This document shows positions 24,043-34,531 of a stretch of DNA of 64,000 nt, in pieces; position 1 is the stretch's first letter, and every line of letters starts with the position of its first letter. Source of the stretch: Flavobacterium sp. J27. GTDB taxonomy: Bacteria; Bacteroidota; Bacteroidia; Flavobacteriales; Flavobacteriaceae. Both the position numbers and the translations under genes were made by a program. The stretch covers positions 198,185-262,184 of the forward strand of contig NZ_PJQW01000006.1 of assembly GCF_004303025.1 (NCBI RefSeq). The letters run 5' to 3'. The notes under the pieces are model-generated. The model was not told the origin of the DNA. It searched no databases and was given only the letters and a program-made list of their open reading frames with translations.

Positions 24043-25044
24043 ATGAAATTAAAACTTTTATTCTTCGGTTTAATTCTTTGTTCTTACGGGCTTCAGGCTC
24101 AGAATATGGTCAGCATGTCGTCTATACATCCTGAAGCAGACACACTCAGTGCTGGAAAGAAAGAACTTGCTATCCGTTATCCTGATTTAAGACAATTCAG
24201 CGTTACAGTAAATGATTTTGGATACGGTGATTTTGATGCTTCATTAGATGATAATGATGTTGCTAGTGGAAAAATAAAGACTCAACGTATAAGTACTTTT
24301 TTTAATTCACCAGCTATTAAATGGCATAAGAATTCTTTATCGGCAAGTGTTTATTATACTTATACTGCTCTTGAATTAAAAGATAGTATAAACACATTAC
24401 CCAATACAAGTTTAGAACCTTTAACTTCAAACAAAAGCACTTTCGACTTGGCATTGAACTATTCTCGATCAGATAAAATTTTTAATCATCCTATAATTTA
24501 TTCGTTGGTAGCTAGAGGTATTTCAGATGGTTTTAACAGTTTTAGACGTTTTAATTTTAATGGAAGCTTCAATTTACCGATTAAGAAGACACAAAATACT
24601 TCATTCTCAGTAGGACTTTTAGTATTGATAGATCCTTCTTCTCCAGTTCCTGTAGAGCCTATTGTGAATTATTATCATAAATTTATGGCATCAGGAATTG
24701 AGTTAATAGTAGATCTTCCAAACGGAATCAATGTAAAAAAAGAAGTTGCAAAAAATGCTTGGTTTATAGTTGGTTCTAATCAACATTCTTATTCTACGTT
24801 TTACAATCGATATACTGGACTTTTAAATGGTAAAGTAAGTTACAATACTATTGAGTTGAAAAATGGAGCTAGTTTTGAATATTTGTTTGCTAAAAACATT
24901 ATGTTTAGTTTAAGTGGTGGATATAATAGCTTTTTCTCTTCCAAAATTTTCAAAGATGGAGAACGCTATAATACTGCTTCTATAACAAGTGATACTAAGG
25001 GTAGTTTTTATATAAATGCAGGTTTGTCTGTCCTAACCTTTTAA
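24043..25044 (+). CDS. Outer-membrane beta-barrel protein, 333 aa
   Basis: Signal peptide MKLKLLFFGLILCSYGLQAQ. The mature part has alternating hydrophobic strands and many aromatic residues, ending in NAGLSVLTF with a terminal Phe, the outer-membrane barrel signal. It resembles the DUF6268-type barrels of Bacteroidota; I am not sure of the number. No plug or TonB box. It follows msrB on the same strand after 78 bases and may be the last gene of the redox block or independent. Function unknown. Confidence 0.75.
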   Translation: MKLKLLFFGLILCSYGLQAQNMVSMSSIHPEADTLSAGKKELAIRYPDLRQFSVTVNDFGYGDFDASLDDNDVASGKIKTQRISTFFNSPAIKWHKNSLSASVYYTYTALELKDSINTLPNTSLEPLTSNKSTFDLALNYSRSDKIFNHPIIYSLVARGISDGFNSFRRFNFNGSFNLPIKKTQNTSFSVGLLVLIDPSSPVPVEPIVNYYHKFMASGIELIVDLPNGINVKKEVAKNAWFIVGSNQHSYSTFYNRYTGLLNGKVSYNTIELKNGASFEYLFAKNIMFSLSGGYNSFFSSKIFKDGERYNTASITSDTKGSFYINAGLSVLTF

Positions 25045-25111
25045 AAAAATCTGTTGTTGATAAAAAAATAATTAATTTCATAAATAAAACTAAATTTATT
25101 CAAAACATAAA

Positions 25112-25975
25112 ATGAAGCTAAATAAATATCCTGTTTTTATGTACCTTTTCTTTACATTAATTTTTAGCAGTGTGGTGTGGATACTTACTTTGCATGCTAA
25201 AGATGCTGGAAGAATTGCAAATAGGATGTATGGTTATGGTATTATGTGGTGTCCAACTTTAGCAACTGTCGTTACTTGCTTAATTACTAAACGCAAAATA
25301 TCAAGTTTAAGTTGGAAATGGGGAAATTCAAAATATCTTGCAACCAGCTATTTTATCCCGTTACTATATTCTTTAGTTGCTTATCTAATTGTTTGGACTG
25401 TTGGATGGGGTGAATTTTATAATAAAAGTTTCATTACAAATGTTGCTCATGAACTGGGTTGGACGGTCTTACCCAATTGGGTTGTAATTATTATCTTCTT
25501 TATTGTTAATGGTATAATTGGTATGTTTTCTAGCATATCTACAGCATTAGGTGAAGAGATAGGATGGCGTGGTTTTTTGGTTCCTGAATTGAGTAAAAAA
25601 TTTAATTATACAAGTGTTTCTTTAATTGTTGGAGGTATTTGGGCATTATGGCACTATCCCTTATTAATTTTTGGCACTTATAATAATGGGACACCTTTTT
25701 GGTTCGGATTAATTTGCTTTACTTTTTTGGTTGTTAGTACAAGCTTTATTTATACATGGTACCAGATTAAATCTGGAAGTTTATGGACTGGCGTTATGTT
25801 GCATGCTAGCCACAATCTTTTTATACAATCTTTTTTTACACCCATTACAGAACAAAATTCACTTTCTCCATGGTATATAGATGAATTTGGTGCTGCTCTA
25901 CCTTTTGTAACTGTGTTTTTAGCTATATACTTTTGGAGTAAAAGAAAAGAGCTTTCCCCTTATATTGTTGCTTAA
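25112..25975 (+). CDS. CPBP-family intramembrane glutamic metalloprotease, 287 aa
   Basis: Eight or so hydrophobic helices. The CPBP (Abi/Rce1) motifs are clear: GEEIGWRGFLVPEL near residue 149 (motif 1, EExxxR), ALWHYPLL near 183 (motif 2, FxxxH-like) and HASHNLFIQS near 231 (motif 3). In eukaryotes the family cleaves prenylated proteins; in bacteria it is linked to bacteriocin immunity or export. It is monocistronic, and nothing nearby suggests a peptide substrate. Confidence 0.88.
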   Translation: MKLNKYPVFMYLFFTLIFSSVVWILTLHAKDAGRIANRMYGYGIMWCPTLATVVTCLITKRKISSLSWKWGNSKYLATSYFIPLLYSLVAYLIVWTVGWGEFYNKSFITNVAHELGWTVLPNWVVIIIFFIVNGIIGMFSSISTALGEEIGWRGFLVPELSKKFNYTSVSLIVGGIWALWHYPLLIFGTYNNGTPFWFGLICFTFLVVSTSFIYTWYQIKSGSLWTGVMLHASHNLFIQSFFTPITEQNSLSPWYIDEFGAALPFVTVFLAIYFWSKRKELSPYIVA

Positions 25976-26225
25976 TTTTCAAAAACCTGCTATAGGTTTA
26001 ACTATTTAATGAAATAATGAAATAATAAACTATCAAAGATTAAATCCGTTAAAGGTGAATTAGTTACACAATTTAAAATTGCAATAGTCTTATTTTTATA
26101 ATTCTGAAATCAAACATACTTTAATTTTGACCCAAATTTTATAATAATTGAACTTTTTTAAAAAAACATTCCTGTTTTTGTATTGCAACTTTGTAGTATC
26201 AAATAACATTTAAAAAATTAAAATT

Positions 26226-26714
26226 ATGGGATTATCAAACTTAGGCATATTTCATACCCTTATAGGTATAGTTGCTATTGTTGCTGCAATTATTTCTTAT
26301 ATAAAATTTGGCAAAATATACTTAGCTCACAGTACGGGAAAAATTTATTTTTACGGAACCATTATAACTTCATTAACCTCATTGGGGATATTTAATCATG
26401 GTGGTTTTAACCGAGGTCATATATTTGCTTTGTTTATTGTATTCTTGGTAGTAATCGCCTATTATTTGCATTTCAAAAAACAAGGAAATAATAAATTTCG
26501 CTATTTTGAGAATTTTTTTCTGTCTTTTAGTTTCTTCTTATCTTGGGTGCCAACCATTAATGAGACTTTTAACCGTGTACCTGTTGGACATCCTTTAGCT
26601 AAAGGGCCTACTGATCCTTTAATTGCGAAAACTTTACTCGTTTTTTTAATTTTATTTATTTTTGGGTCTGTATTTCAATTTATAAAGCAAAAAAGAAGTA
26701 ACAAGTCTCTATAG
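26226..26714 (+). CDS. Small multi-pass membrane protein, 162 aa, unknown role
   Basis: Four hydrophobic segments at about 8-27, 42-58, 65-82 and 137-156. Histidines sit at helix edges (GIFHTLIGI, HSTGKIYFYG, FNHGGFNRGHIFAL). The pattern of an early FHTLIG and a HSTGKIY motif is like the DUF2306-type or cytochrome-like membrane proteins. The gene is single. The -7 region GCAACTTTG about 35 bases before the ATG may be its promoter. Confidence 0.65.
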   Translation: MGLSNLGIFHTLIGIVAIVAAIISYIKFGKIYLAHSTGKIYFYGTIITSLTSLGIFNHGGFNRGHIFALFIVFLVVIAYYLHFKKQGNNKFRYFENFFLSFSFFLSWVPTINETFNRVPVGHPLAKGPTDPLIAKTLLVFLILFIFGSVFQFIKQKRSNKSL

Positions 26715-26851
26715 TTACAAGTGATATATCTAGAACTGTAAAAAATAAGTTTTGCTTATTATGTATGAATAGCTTAGCTTATAAAAGACTGTGTATATAC
26801 ACAAATTTGGCTATAAAATAAAGATTTTTTTAGTCTGCAAAGTTTTTAAAG

Positions 26852-26881
26852 AAAAAGCCAAATCTTACGATTTGGCTTTTT
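26852..26881 (-). terminator. Bidirectional terminator between 26714 and alcohol dehydrogenase
   Basis: Thirteen-base perfect stem AAAAAGCCAAATC / GATTTGGCTTTTT with loop TTAC. T-runs on both strands can end the converging genes. Confidence 0.85.
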
Positions 26882-26888
26882 CAATGAA

Positions 26889-27944
26889 TTATTGTAGTGA
26901 CTTCATATCAATTACAAAACGATAACGAACGTCACTTTTTAACATGCGTTCATATGCTTCGTTGATATCTTGCATTTTAATTAACTCAATTTCGGAAACA
27001 ATGCCTTTTTCTCCACAAAAGTCTAATAATTCTTGTGTTTCTGCTATGCCTCCAATAACCGAACCAGCAACAGACTTTCTTCCTAAAATCATTGGTACGG
27101 TATTTAATATTGGTTCTAATCCTCCTAAATACCCTACTAAAACTAATGTTCCGCTAATATTTAGAGTGGTTATATAAGGATTTACATCATGTACATAAGG
27201 AACTGTATCAATAATAACATCAAATTTTCCTGAAACAGCTTTCATTTGATTTTCATCTGTAGAAATAACCACAGCGTCTGCCCCAAGTTCTAAGGCATCA
27301 TTTGTTTTGTTTGGTGTTCTAGAAAACAAGGTTACTTCTGCTCCTAATCCTTTGGCTAATTTAATAGCCATGTGTCCTAATCCTCCTAAACCAACTACAG
27401 CTACTTTAGAATTTGGCCCCACATTCCAATGTCTTAATGGTGACCAAGTTGTAATTCCAGCACATAATAAGGGTGCTACGGCTGCTAAATTTAGATTTTC
27501 TGGGACTCTAAGTACAAAATGTTCGTCTACAACTACTTTTTCAGAATACCCCCCAAAGGTTTGACTGTTTAAATGTTTATCACGACCATTATAGGTTCCA
27601 GTAAAACCATTTAAACAATATTGTTCTAAATCTTTTTTACAACTATCACAAGTATGACAACTATCTACCATACAACCCACAGCAGCAAGATCGCCTATTT
27701 TAAATTTGGTTACACCATCTCCCACTTTTGTAACTCGTCCTACAATTTCATGTCCAGGAACAGCTGGATAAATAGTTCCTCCCCAATCGTTTCTTGCCGT
27801 ATGCAAATCGGAATGACATACACCACAATATAAAATAGTTATTTCTACATCTTTTAGCGTTACTTCTCTACGCTCTATGTTCATTTGTTTTAAATCGGCT
27901 TCTATAGCTTCTGTACCATAAGCCTTAACAATTGTTGTGTTCAT
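26889..27944 (-). CDS. Zinc-dependent NAD(P) alcohol dehydrogenase, YahK/CAD type, 351 aa
   Basis: Catalytic-zinc residues are visible: CGVCHSDLHTARNDWGG near residue 36, PGHEIVGRV near 63 and a late Cys. The structural zinc loop is CHTCDSCKKDLEQYC near 96-110. The coenzyme-binding motif is VVGLGGLGHMAIKLAKGLGA near 185. This is the cinnamyl-alcohol/YahK group that reduces many aldehydes with NADPH. Cytoplasmic. It is the first of four stress-type genes on the minus strand ending at the divergent AraC at 31195. Confidence 0.92.
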   Translation of the reverse strand: MNTTIVKAYGTEAIEADLKQMNIERREVTLKDVEITILYCGVCHSDLHTARNDWGGTIYPAVPGHEIVGRVTKVGDGVTKFKIGDLAAVGCMVDSCHTCDSCKKDLEQYCLNGFTGTYNGRDKHLNSQTFGGYSEKVVVDEHFVLRVPENLNLAAVAPLLCAGITTWSPLRHWNVGPNSKVAVVGLGGLGHMAIKLAKGLGAEVTLFSRTPNKTNDALELGADAVVISTDENQMKAVSGKFDVIIDTVPYVHDVNPYITTLNISGTLVLVGYLGGLEPILNTVPMILGRKSVAGSVIGGIAETQELLDFCGEKGIVSEIELIKMQDINEAYERMLKSDVRYRFVIDMKSLQ

Positions 27945-27984
27945 ACTAGTTTTTGTTTATTTTAATTCAAATTAAATTTTATTT

Positions 27985-28851
27985 TTATTTTGACGGGAAT
28001 ACCTCATTTAAGCAATTGATGGCATGGATTGTTCGAGAATACCCTACATAAGGTAATAATTGGGTCATTAGATTGATTAAATCTTGACGTGAATTTCCTA
28101 CGTTAGCATTTCCTTTAATATGGTCTTTTATTTGGCTTTCAGTTCCTCCTAATGCAATAAGGAAAGAAAGTGTTATCATTTCTCTAGTCTTGGTATCCAA
28201 ACCTTTGCGAGTAATGTAATCTCCAAAACAATTATCTGCTAAATAGTGCTGGATATGAAGGAGATCTTTTGGGACATTTTTGCAAAAATCGTCTATTTTT
28301 TTACCAAAAATTTCTTTTTGAATGGCTAAACCTTCCTCTAATCTCGTTTCTGGAATTGTTGTAGCTTGACTTTTTAAAGGTAAGGAAATATTATTTTCGT
28401 TGAAAATCGCATTGGTACTAAAAATAAAATCAATTACTTTAGACATACCTACATAAGGAACAGATTGATATAAAACCTCTTTAATTTCGATAGGTGTAAT
28501 TCCAATGTTTAAAGCCGCTTGTACATACATTTTATATTCTGTTAGGGCTTGACTTCCAATAGTTGAAGCTAAAATTACTAGCACTCGGGTTTTGGTTTTC
28601 ATGTTATCGTGCGAAATCACTTCATCATAAGCAAAATTGTCAAATATTTCAATTAAATCAGGATCTGTATCTTTTAATGAAGAAGGATAATTGGGCCATA
28701 ATTGCTCGTGATGCATAATAGCTTTAGGAGTTAGTGTGTTTTCAACTTCATAAACTGGTGTTTTACATTTGTTGTACATAGTGTCGTTTATGGAGTCAAA
28801 CTGTTCGGTTTTATCTTGATTATAATCGATTATCATAGTAATATGTTTCAT
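27985..28851 (-). CDS. Carboxymuconolactone decarboxylase-family protein, two CMD repeats
   Basis: 288 residues with two CMD domains: one about 60-150 (TRVLVILASTIGSQALTEYK, then IGITPIEIKEVLYQSVPYVG) and one about 185-285 (TREMITLSFLIALGGTESQI, then NVGNSRQDLINLMTQLLPYV). The CxxC of AhpD-type CMD peroxidases is absent in both, so this is the lactonase-like branch, not a thiol peroxidase. The exact reaction is unknown. It lies between the aldo/keto reductase and the alcohol dehydrogenase on the same strand. The likely start is at 28851; MIIDYN at 28836 is an alternative. Confidence 0.8.
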   Translation of the reverse strand: MKHITMIIDYNQDKTEQFDSINDTMYNKCKTPVYEVENTLTPKAIMHHEQLWPNYPSSLKDTDPDLIEIFDNFAYDEVISHDNMKTKTRVLVILASTIGSQALTEYKMYVQAALNIGITPIEIKEVLYQSVPYVGMSKVIDFIFSTNAIFNENNISLPLKSQATTIPETRLEEGLAIQKEIFGKKIDDFCKNVPKDLLHIQHYLADNCFGDYITRKGLDTKTREMITLSFLIALGGTESQIKDHIKGNANVGNSRQDLINLMTQLLPYVGYSRTIHAINCLNEVFPSK

Positions 28852-29000
28852 TAAATTATTATGTAAGGCTCTGTGCCAATGGTTACCATTTTTTAGTGTT
28901 TTACGACATCGCCTTTTTGAATGAATTGAATTGACTTTCCTTTTCTAGATTATATCCTATTTGATTAGTTTTATGCTATAATAGTTTTGGTAAAACACTT

Positions 29001-31023
<2,023 letters not shown>

Positions 31024-31169
31024 AAGAATCTGTTTTTTATTTTTTCTTATTTCAGCTTAATGTTACAAATTTCCGAATAGCTCTTAAAGTTATGGTTATA
31101 TAGATTACAGAATTACTTACCATTATTACTGATGTTAGATTGATATAAAGTTACTAAAGGTTTAATGAT

Positions 31170-31177
31170 TAAATTTG
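31170..31177 (+). promoter_or_regulatory. -7 box TAAATTTG that fixes the AraC start
   Basis: TAAATTTG ends 17 bases before the ATG at 31195 and lies inside an upstream in-frame candidate start at 31165. Transcription would begin after that upstream codon, so 31195 is preferred. Confidence 0.5.
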
Positions 31178-31194
31178 TTAAAAAAATACACACT

Positions 31195-32106
31195 ATGAAT
31201 GAGGTTTTATTTTTTAATTCGGTAAGTGATTACAATGATTCTTGTGGAGTAGAAACATTGCATCCTTTAATTAGTATATTGGATTTATCAAAATGTCCTC
31301 CAAAAAAATGGCAAGCTGGAACGACTGTAAAAATGAATTTTAGTATTTATGCCATGTTTTTAAAAGAGGTAAAATGTGGTGATATTCGATACGGAAAAAA
31401 CTACTATGATTATCAAGAAGGTACTTTAGTTTTTATTGGACCAGGACAAGTTTGGGATGTTGCTTATGAAATTTCATATTATCAGCCTACAGGGTATGCG
31501 TTGTTATTTCATCCCGATTTAATTCATGGTACTTCTTTGGGGAAAATTATTCAGGATTATCATTTTTTCTCTTATCAAACACATGAAGCATTACATCTTT
31601 CAGAAAGAGAAAAAAAAACCGTTTTAGATTGTTTTGAAAACATACAAATTGAACTCAGTCGAAGTATAGATAAACACAGTAAAAAATTAATTGCGTCTAA
31701 TATTGAATTACTTTTAAATTATTGTGATCGTTTTTATGACAGACAATTTATTACTCGTGAACAAGTTAATGTAGGTCTTTTAGAAAGATTTGAAGATTTA
31801 TTAAAAGATTATTTTTCTTCAGATAAACCACAAGTTATTGGTTTTCCTTCTGTAGCCTTTTGTGCTGAAGTTTTGCATTTATCATCAAATTACTTTGGAG
31901 ATTTAGTTAAAAAAGAAACGGGAAAATCGGCTCAAGAATATATTCAGTTTAAAATGATTGATCTAGCCAAAGAAAGAATTTTTGACGATTCAAAGACAAT
32001 TAGTGAAATTGCTTACGAATTAGGTTTTAAATACCCACAGCATTTTACTCGTTTGTTTAAACAAAAAGTAGGGATGACCCCTAATGATTTTAAAAGGATG
32101 AATTAA
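31195..32106 (+). CDS. AraC-family regulator, 303 aa, divergent from oxidoreductase operon
   Basis: The sensor half has the cupin-like strands GTLVFIGPGQVWDVAYEISY. The double HTH is at about 200-303: FPSVAFCAEVLHLSSNYFGD and ISEIAYELGFKYPQHFTRLF. The ATG at 31195 (MNEVLFFNS) was chosen because the -7 box overlaps the longer start. It probably controls the divergent Gfo/Idh/MocA, aldo/keto reductase and possibly ADH genes. This paralog group is common beside aldo/keto reductases in Bacteroidota. Confidence 0.85.
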   Translation: MNEVLFFNSVSDYNDSCGVETLHPLISILDLSKCPPKKWQAGTTVKMNFSIYAMFLKEVKCGDIRYGKNYYDYQEGTLVFIGPGQVWDVAYEISYYQPTGYALLFHPDLIHGTSLGKIIQDYHFFSYQTHEALHLSEREKKTVLDCFENIQIELSRSIDKHSKKLIASNIELLLNYCDRFYDRQFITREQVNVGLLERFEDLLKDYFSSDKPQVIGFPSVAFCAEVLHLSSNYFGDLVKKETGKSAQEYIQFKMIDLAKERIFDDSKTISEIAYELGFKYPQHFTRLFKQKVGMTPNDFKRMN

Positions 32107-32124
32107 AAGAGAAGAGTAGTAGTT

Positions 32125-32931
32125 TTATTGTATTAATTTTGTGGGTGGAAAGCCATATTGTTTTTTAAACGCAAAAGAAAAATGAGAAAGGTCTTCAAAG
32201 CCTACTTCTAAATAGATTTCTATGGGTTTTTTATTCTTTTGGGTTAAATGATAATGGGCTAACTCTAATCTTTTTTTTGTTAGCCATTTTTGAGGGGTTG
32301 TTTTAAAAAGCTTTTTAAAATCTCTATTAAAGGTTGATACACTTCTACCTGTTAAATACCCCAAGCGCTCTAATGACATGTTGAACATGAAATTTTTTTC
32401 CATAAAATGAAGTAAGTCTATTTTTCCAGGCTTATCAAAATGGGCTAAAACCTTGTCTATATTTTGATCTATTTCCCTTAGAATGCTAATTGCTTCCGTT
32501 ATTTTTATGTTGGCAATATTTTCTGGGAAAACTCCTTCCATTTCAAAATATGGAATTACGGAAGAAAGACAACTTTTAAGTAAAGGATGATTTTTGAAAC
32601 TGTATACTTTTTGTTCGGGAATTCCTATTTTCGTTGTTTCTTTGTTTTCGTAAAACTGTTTTAACCTTTCTACTGATAGATGCATAACTACTGTTTTATG
32701 TGGTTGTCCATTAGTAGGATAATTAATTATAGTAGCTAATTGATTTCTTGGAATTAAGAAAATATCTCCTGTTTTAAAATGATAGGTCGCATCTGCCTGA
32801 ATAATTTTTGTTTTGCCAGAAATAAACCAAATTAGCATGTGTTGTTCAAAAATGATATCTGATTTGAAAAATTTATCTTCATAGCTCGAAAGCTTAATAT
32901 CTTGTGTTATGTATTTAGCCTGATACTCCAT
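32125..32931 (-). CDS. AraC-family regulator, 268 aa, paired with SDR 33056-34048
   Basis: The start is placed at the ATG 32929-32931 (MEYQAKYITQDIKL). A longer reading from 33114 would overlap the SDR gene by 59 bases and adds sequence with no AraC look. The sensor half has LIWFISGKTKIIQADATYHF. The HTH pair has FNMSLERLGYLTGRSVSTFN and IEIYLEVGFEDLSHFSFAFK. It lies 124 bases behind the SDR. Direct repeats upstream of the SDR promoter are its likely binding site, so it acts as activator. Confidence 0.82.
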   Translation of the reverse strand: MEYQAKYITQDIKLSSYEDKFFKSDIIFEQHMLIWFISGKTKIIQADATYHFKTGDIFLIPRNQLATIINYPTNGQPHKTVVMHLSVERLKQFYENKETTKIGIPEQKVYSFKNHPLLKSCLSSVIPYFEMEGVFPENIANIKITEAISILREIDQNIDKVLAHFDKPGKIDLLHFMEKNFMFNMSLERLGYLTGRSVSTFNRDFKKLFKTTPQKWLTKKRLELAHYHLTQKNKKPIEIYLEVGFEDLSHFSFAFKKQYGFPPTKLIQ

Positions 32932-33055
32932 GAATTTGCTGTCGTAAATTTGTGTTTTACAAAAATAATTAATTAAATGATTCTTATCATTTGTTTTTAT
33001 TAAAGCATTTAGCCTACTTATTTTTGATAAGCAGGCTATTTTATTTGGCTTGTTT

Positions 33056-34048
33056 TTATATTGGGAAGCGAATACCTGTAAGTTCTTCTGCAATTTTCCA
33101 TACTTTTTTGGCATTTTCTATGTCTAAGGCATAAGGTTTTATTCCTTTTGTGATTTCGTTTGTGTTTGCCATTTCAGCTACTTCTACATCTTCACAATAT
33201 ACACCTCCTAGATTATTTAGCGATTTGCTGGTGGCACACCATAGCGTTGTTGTTGCTCCTTGTGGAATTGTTTTTAATGTAGCAGCCACTTCGGGTAGAA
33301 TATTCCCTTTTGTGTCGCAAAGTCCCATTTGTATCCATAAATCTAAAGAAGCTTCTCTACCTAGTTCGGTTCCAGCGATGGCACCAGGATGCAAGGAAAA
33401 AGCTCTAATATGATGTTTTTTTGCTTTATGGTCTAGTGCTACCGTAAAAAGATTGAGTGCTGTTTTAGATTGTCCGTATGCTTCGAGGGTTTCATATTTT
33501 CTATTGATATAGTTTGGGTCTTTATCATGAAACGGTGAGAATTGATGTCCTTGAGAAGAAACATTGATAACTCTGGCTCCTTTTGCTTTTTGCAGCGCTG
33601 GAAATAATTGGGCGGTTAATTGAAATGGCCCTAAGAAATTTGTAGCCAATTGAGATTCAATTCCATTATAGACTCTACGTAATGGTACCCACATGATACC
33701 GGCGTTGTTGATGAGTAAGTGTAATGGTCTATTTGAAGCTAAAAAAGTTTGCGTAAATGCTGCTATTGATTGTGGATTCATAATATCCATTTCTTGAATT
33801 TCTATCCTAGGTATGTTTTTTAGGTTTTTTTTCGCTTTTTCGATATTCCTAGCTGGAACAATTACCGTTGCTCCTGCTGAGGCTAACCATTTTGTAGTTT
33901 CTAAACCAATCCCCGAATTGCCACCAGTAACGATAGCAATTTTACCTGTTAGGTTAACTTTTTCCATTACTTCACTGGCTGTTGTATTTGCATTAAACCC
34001 ACTATTTATAGGTTTTTGTAATGTGCCACCATAATTGTTTGCTTCCAT
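33056..34048 (-). CDS. Short-chain dehydrogenase, WWOX/retinol-dehydrogenase type, 330 aa
   Basis: Cofactor motif VTGGNSGIGLETTKWLASAG near residue 40, NNAGIMWVP near 116 and the active-site segment with VSSQGHQFS and YGQSKTALNLF (Tyr-x-x-x-Lys). The N-terminal 25 residues are an extra segment without a signal. The extended C-terminal end fits the protochlorophyllide-reductase-like SDR group, about 320 aa. It oxidises or reduces a bulky, perhaps hydrophobic carbonyl compound. A pair of AraC-type direct repeats is upstream. Confidence 0.88.
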   Translation of the reverse strand: MEANNYGGTLQKPINSGFNANTTASEVMEKVNLTGKIAIVTGGNSGIGLETTKWLASAGATVIVPARNIEKAKKNLKNIPRIEIQEMDIMNPQSIAAFTQTFLASNRPLHLLINNAGIMWVPLRRVYNGIESQLATNFLGPFQLTAQLFPALQKAKGARVINVSSQGHQFSPFHDKDPNYINRKYETLEAYGQSKTALNLFTVALDHKAKKHHIRAFSLHPGAIAGTELGREASLDLWIQMGLCDTKGNILPEVAATLKTIPQGATTTLWCATSKSLNNLGGVYCEDVEVAEMANTNEITKGIKPYALDIENAKKVWKIAEELTGIRFPI

Positions 34049-34073
34049 TTTTTTATATTTATAAGTGATATAG

Positions 34074-34140
34074 CAAATGTAGGTTGCCTTAGGATAATGT
34101 ATTTTGTTTAAACAGTCAAATTACTTTGTTTAAACGGTCA
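34074..34140 (-). promoter_or_regulatory. AraC-type direct repeats and -7 box before SDR
   Basis: TTTGTTTAAACAGTCA (34103-34118) and TTTGTTTAAACGGTCA (34125-34140) repeat with a 22-bp period. The minus-strand box TACATTTG is at 34074-34081, 21 bases from the nearer repeat. Two same-face half sites next to the -33 region fit class II activation by an AraC protein. Confidence 0.8.
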
Positions 34141-34503
34141 TTTTATAGCTATTTATGATTGTGTATTGTTGTGTTCTCACTTTTATTTAGCATTTATTTC
34201 TAGTATTTTTTTCCTTAGTTTTTATTTGAGATTGTTAGATTTTATCAGTTTAAATATTTTTTGCCTAAGTGTTTTCCATACTATTTTACTATTATTTTAT
34301 ATTTTTCCAAAACTTGTAAAAATTATAAGATTTGCTTTTTTTAATGAGATGAAATTAAAGTATAATAATTGTATTTTTAATCTTATTCAGACTATAGGAA
34401 TCTATACCGTTTAGTCAGATTTTAAATCTAAACTAATTGGTTTAATAAAATTTTTATTATAAGAACTTTGGAAGGGTCATTTATTCCAATCAAAAATATA
34501 TTT
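34141..34503. other. Gap without gene
   Basis: Very A+T-rich gap between two divergent units. One hydrophobic reading frame here (34166-34414) looks like chance. Apart from the operator at its left edge and a -7 box at its right edge I see nothing. Confidence 0.6.
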
Positions 34504-34511
34504 TACATTTG
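34504..34511 (+). promoter_or_regulatory. -7 box TACATTTG for AraC 34532
   Basis: Exact TAnnTTTG match ending 20 bases before the ATG. Confidence 0.5.
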
Positions 34512-34531
34512 TAATTATTAAATTCTAAGAT

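Noticed and set aside
33056..33114. Longer AraC start at 33114
   Set aside because: It would overlap the SDR gene and adds a non-AraC N-terminus; the ATG at 32931 is preferred.
34166..34414. 82-aa hydrophobic reading frame
   Set aside because: Phe/Leu/Ile-rich translation of an A+T-rich gap, without promoter fit or family look.
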